DNA of 64,000 nucleotides from Parapedobacter lycopersici. Lineage in GTDB: Bacteria; Bacteroidota; Bacteroidia; Sphingobacteriales; Sphingobacteriaceae. The translations under genes were made by a program, and so were the position numbers. The notes beneath the pieces are model-generated. The model had not been told where the DNA came from. It did not search any database and was given only the letters and a program-made list of their open reading frames with translations. The stretch covers positions 472,787 to 536,786 of the forward strand of contig NZ_JAMSLW010000003.1 of NCBI RefSeq assembly GCF_024643285.1, in the 5' to 3' direction. Positions 62,430-64,000 of the stretch are shown piece after piece (the first letter of the stretch is position 1; each line of letters opens with the position of its first letter).

Positions 62430-64000
62430 ATGATAACGCAAGAATCGATCGGCTTCAGATACCTGCTTACCGCAGCTTTTTCGGTCTTCCTCGCTATTGG
62501 TTACGCGCAGGAAGATGAAAAGCAGCCGATACCGGAGCAGCCGAGTGAGCAACAGGGGGAACGGGCACCCGTCACGATCGATTCGATCGATGTCGTGCGT
62601 GACTACCGGCCCATGCTGGCGGATGCCGTAAAGATTCGCCGGACCCCGGATATGGATATCAACCGCCAGGTACTTGAAACCGAGCTGCGCAGGATTGCGG
62701 CCACTACTTATTTTGAGAAGAATGCATTCAGAAAACCTTATTACGGCAGGTTGCAGGAACGGCATAAGGACGCAGCGCCGGACAATATAAACAACTACCG
62801 GATCGGTTACTTGGCTTACCAGAACCGCGAATTCGAAAGAGCGGGTACCATTTTGAAAAAACTGCCGAAGTCGGATGCCTTTTACCAGAGCGCGCTGATT
62901 GTGCTGGGCAATATTTCCATGGAAACCGGTGATAAGGAAGGGGCACGTGATGCGTTTGTCAAAGCATCCGAACTGGATTTCGACCAGGCATTGAAAGCGG
63001 ACGGACTGTTTAACTATGCCAAAACCTTATATGAACTGGACTCCCCCAGCGTAGCCCTGAAAGTCGCTACGGAATTTGTTACCCAGGAACATGCGGATAT
63101 TGCTCCAGGGGATGAGAAAACAGAAACTCCTGAAACCCTGCTGGCTGAAATTCTGCTGGGTACGAGCAATTTCGAGGCTGGCGTAAATATGCTGGAAGCG
63201 TTCACTAACCGGGACAGGGAAGCGGACATAACCTATCAAAAGGCGGCGTATTACCGCGGACTGGAATTCTATAACGAACGGGCCTTTGAGAACAGTATTT
63301 CGATGTTCATGCGGTCGGAGAAATTTCCCATTGATCCGCGGATTGCCGCGTTGGCGACCTACTGGAAAGCGGAAGCCATGTACGAGGTACGGAAATACAG
63401 CGAGGCCGTGCAGGCTTTTTCGGCTTTCCTGCAGAAGCCGGCCGCACGTAATACCGATGTATATAATTATGCAAACTATGGACTTGCGTATGCGGCTTTC
63501 CGTAGCGACAATTTCAGCACATCGGCCAATTATTTTGAACGTTTTTTGACTACTGATGAAGGTTCAAGGGAGGAAAATGTACGAAATGACGTGATCGCCC
63601 GGCTGGGTGATTCCTATTTATCCATGCGCAATTACGATCGGGCCAACCAGTACTACGACCGGCTGATCAACGAGCAGGCGCCTAATCAGGACTATGCCCT
63701 GTTCCAGCGGGGGATTATCCAGGGGCTTCAGGGCGATAGCAACACGAAGCTGAGCACCCTGCGTTCGGTGATCCAGCAGTTCCCGAACTCGAACTATGCA
63801 GACGACGTTGCCTTTGAGATCCCGTATACCTATTTCACGATGGGCGACTACGATACGGCGATCGAGGGGCTGCAGCAGATGATCGAAAAATACCCGCGCA
63901 GCAGCTATGCGCCCCGGGCGCTGATGACAATCGGGCTGGTGCAGTACAACAAGGAAGATAACGAAGCGGCCATGGCGACGTTCAGAAGGGTAGTGGAAGA
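62430..64000 (+). CDS. Second TPR protein, 3'-partial, chimeric N-terminus
   Basis: Continues past the window; 523 codons are visible from ATG 62430. After a signal peptide (YLLTAAFSVFLAIGYAQ) and a Pro/Gln-rich linker comes APVTIDSIDVVRDYRPMLADAVKIRRTPDM, a motif I recall from a barrel protein usually encoded after the TPR gene in related bacteria, not from TPR proteins. From about residue 120 (NINNYRIGYLAYQN) it aligns with the first TPR protein from about its residue 294 with no net length change at the DNA level over at least 60701-61453 versus 63248-64000. The start of the first protein is thus replaced by a different N-terminus. Confidence 0.8.
   Translation, partial: MITQESIGFRYLLTAAFSVFLAIGYAQEDEKQPIPEQPSEQQGERAPVTIDSIDVVRDYRPMLADAVKIRRTPDMDINRQVLETELRRIAATTYFEKNAFRKPYYGRLQERHKDAAPDNINNYRIGYLAYQNREFERAGTILKKLPKSDAFYQSALIVLGNISMETGDKEGARDAFVKASELDFDQALKADGLFNYAKTLYELDSPSVALKVATEFVTQEHADIAPGDEKTETPETLLAEILLGTSNFEAGVNMLEAFTNRDREADITYQKAAYYRGLEFYNERAFENSISMFMRSEKFPIDPRIAALATYWKAEAMYEVRKYSEAVQAFSAFLQKPAARNTDVYNYANYGLAYAAFRSDNFSTSANYFERFLTTDEGSREENVRNDVIARLGDSYLSMRNYDRANQYYDRLINEQAPNQDYALFQRGIIQGLQGDSNTKLSTLRSVIQQFPNSNYADDVAFEIPYTYFTMGDYDTAIEGLQQMIEKYPRSSYAPRALMTIGLVQYNKEDNEAAMATFRRVVE

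Overview
The window comes from a member of the Bacteroidota. The evidence is two SusC/SusD pairs, a GLPGLI protein beside a TonB-dependent barrel protein, a DUF2795 protein, a DUF2723 membrane protein, and many upstream regions carrying the phylum's -7 promoter box TAnnTTTG, several with a TTG about 18-20 bases further upstream. Gene content and moderate-to-high GC fit the Sphingobacteriia/Chitinophagia side of the phylum (a Parapedobacter-like organism is a guess). I see no phage, transposase, CRISPR or rRNA. One tRNA (Gln, UUG) is present.

Layout. Bases 1-18,498 hold a sugar-acid cluster, all on the + strand: a 5'-truncated enolase-superfamily dehydratase, SusC/SusD, a PQQ dehydrogenase lipoprotein with an inserted haem-c domain, an MFS sugar-acid permease, a galactonate-dehydratase-like protein with a twin-arginine signal, a second SusC/SusD, a ManD/RspA-like dehydratase also with a twin-arginine signal, then 2-keto-3-deoxygalactonate kinase and KDPGal/KDPG aldolase. 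Together they can be read as outer-membrane uptake of a sugar, periplasmic oxidation to the aldonate, dehydration (possibly also periplasmic), import, phosphorylation and cleavage to pyruvate and glyceraldehyde 3-phosphate. Three strong terminators and a 16-bp palindrome divide the cluster.

Bases 18,587-34,069 are mainly housekeeping: sufS-sufE, lysS, an ECF sigma factor with a membrane-anchored barrel protein, proline dehydrogenase plus a HAD phosphatase, a PepSY-like protein, trpD-F-B-A, DUF2795, and an M20 peptidase-PlsC-ABC ATPase operon. The trp operon has a recognisable leader peptide with three consecutive Trp codons and an attenuator, placed directly before trpD; trpE, trpG and trpC are not here.

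Bases 34,266-45,543 hold a TonB-type barrel protein plus GLPGLI gene, whose promoter region carries the same TACGA-N5-TCGTA dyad as the blaI promoter at 48.5 kb, and then the membrane half of Complex I (nuoHIJKLMN). Bases 45,853-53,000 carry a metallophosphoesterase, citrate synthase, a BlaI/BlaR1-type regulator-sensor pair whose sensor ends in two SusC-plug-like repeats, then pth, rplY, prs and tRNA-Gln. Bases 53,253-59,088 carry a DUF2723 (GT-C-like) protein, a WYL regulator, an exactly 11-bp-phased TTCG/CGAA repeat array, and pyrR-pyrB. From 59,382 to the end are two tandem TPR genes; the second (cut by the window end) looks like a chimera and shares nearly identical DNA blocks with the first.

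The most notable observations are the trp attenuator in front of trpD, the 11-bp phased array with its orientation switch, the shared BlaI-like operators, the mosaic TPR pair, and the exported oxidative sugar-acid pathway. Promoters, operators, hairpins and start choices were read by eye; none was tested by computation.
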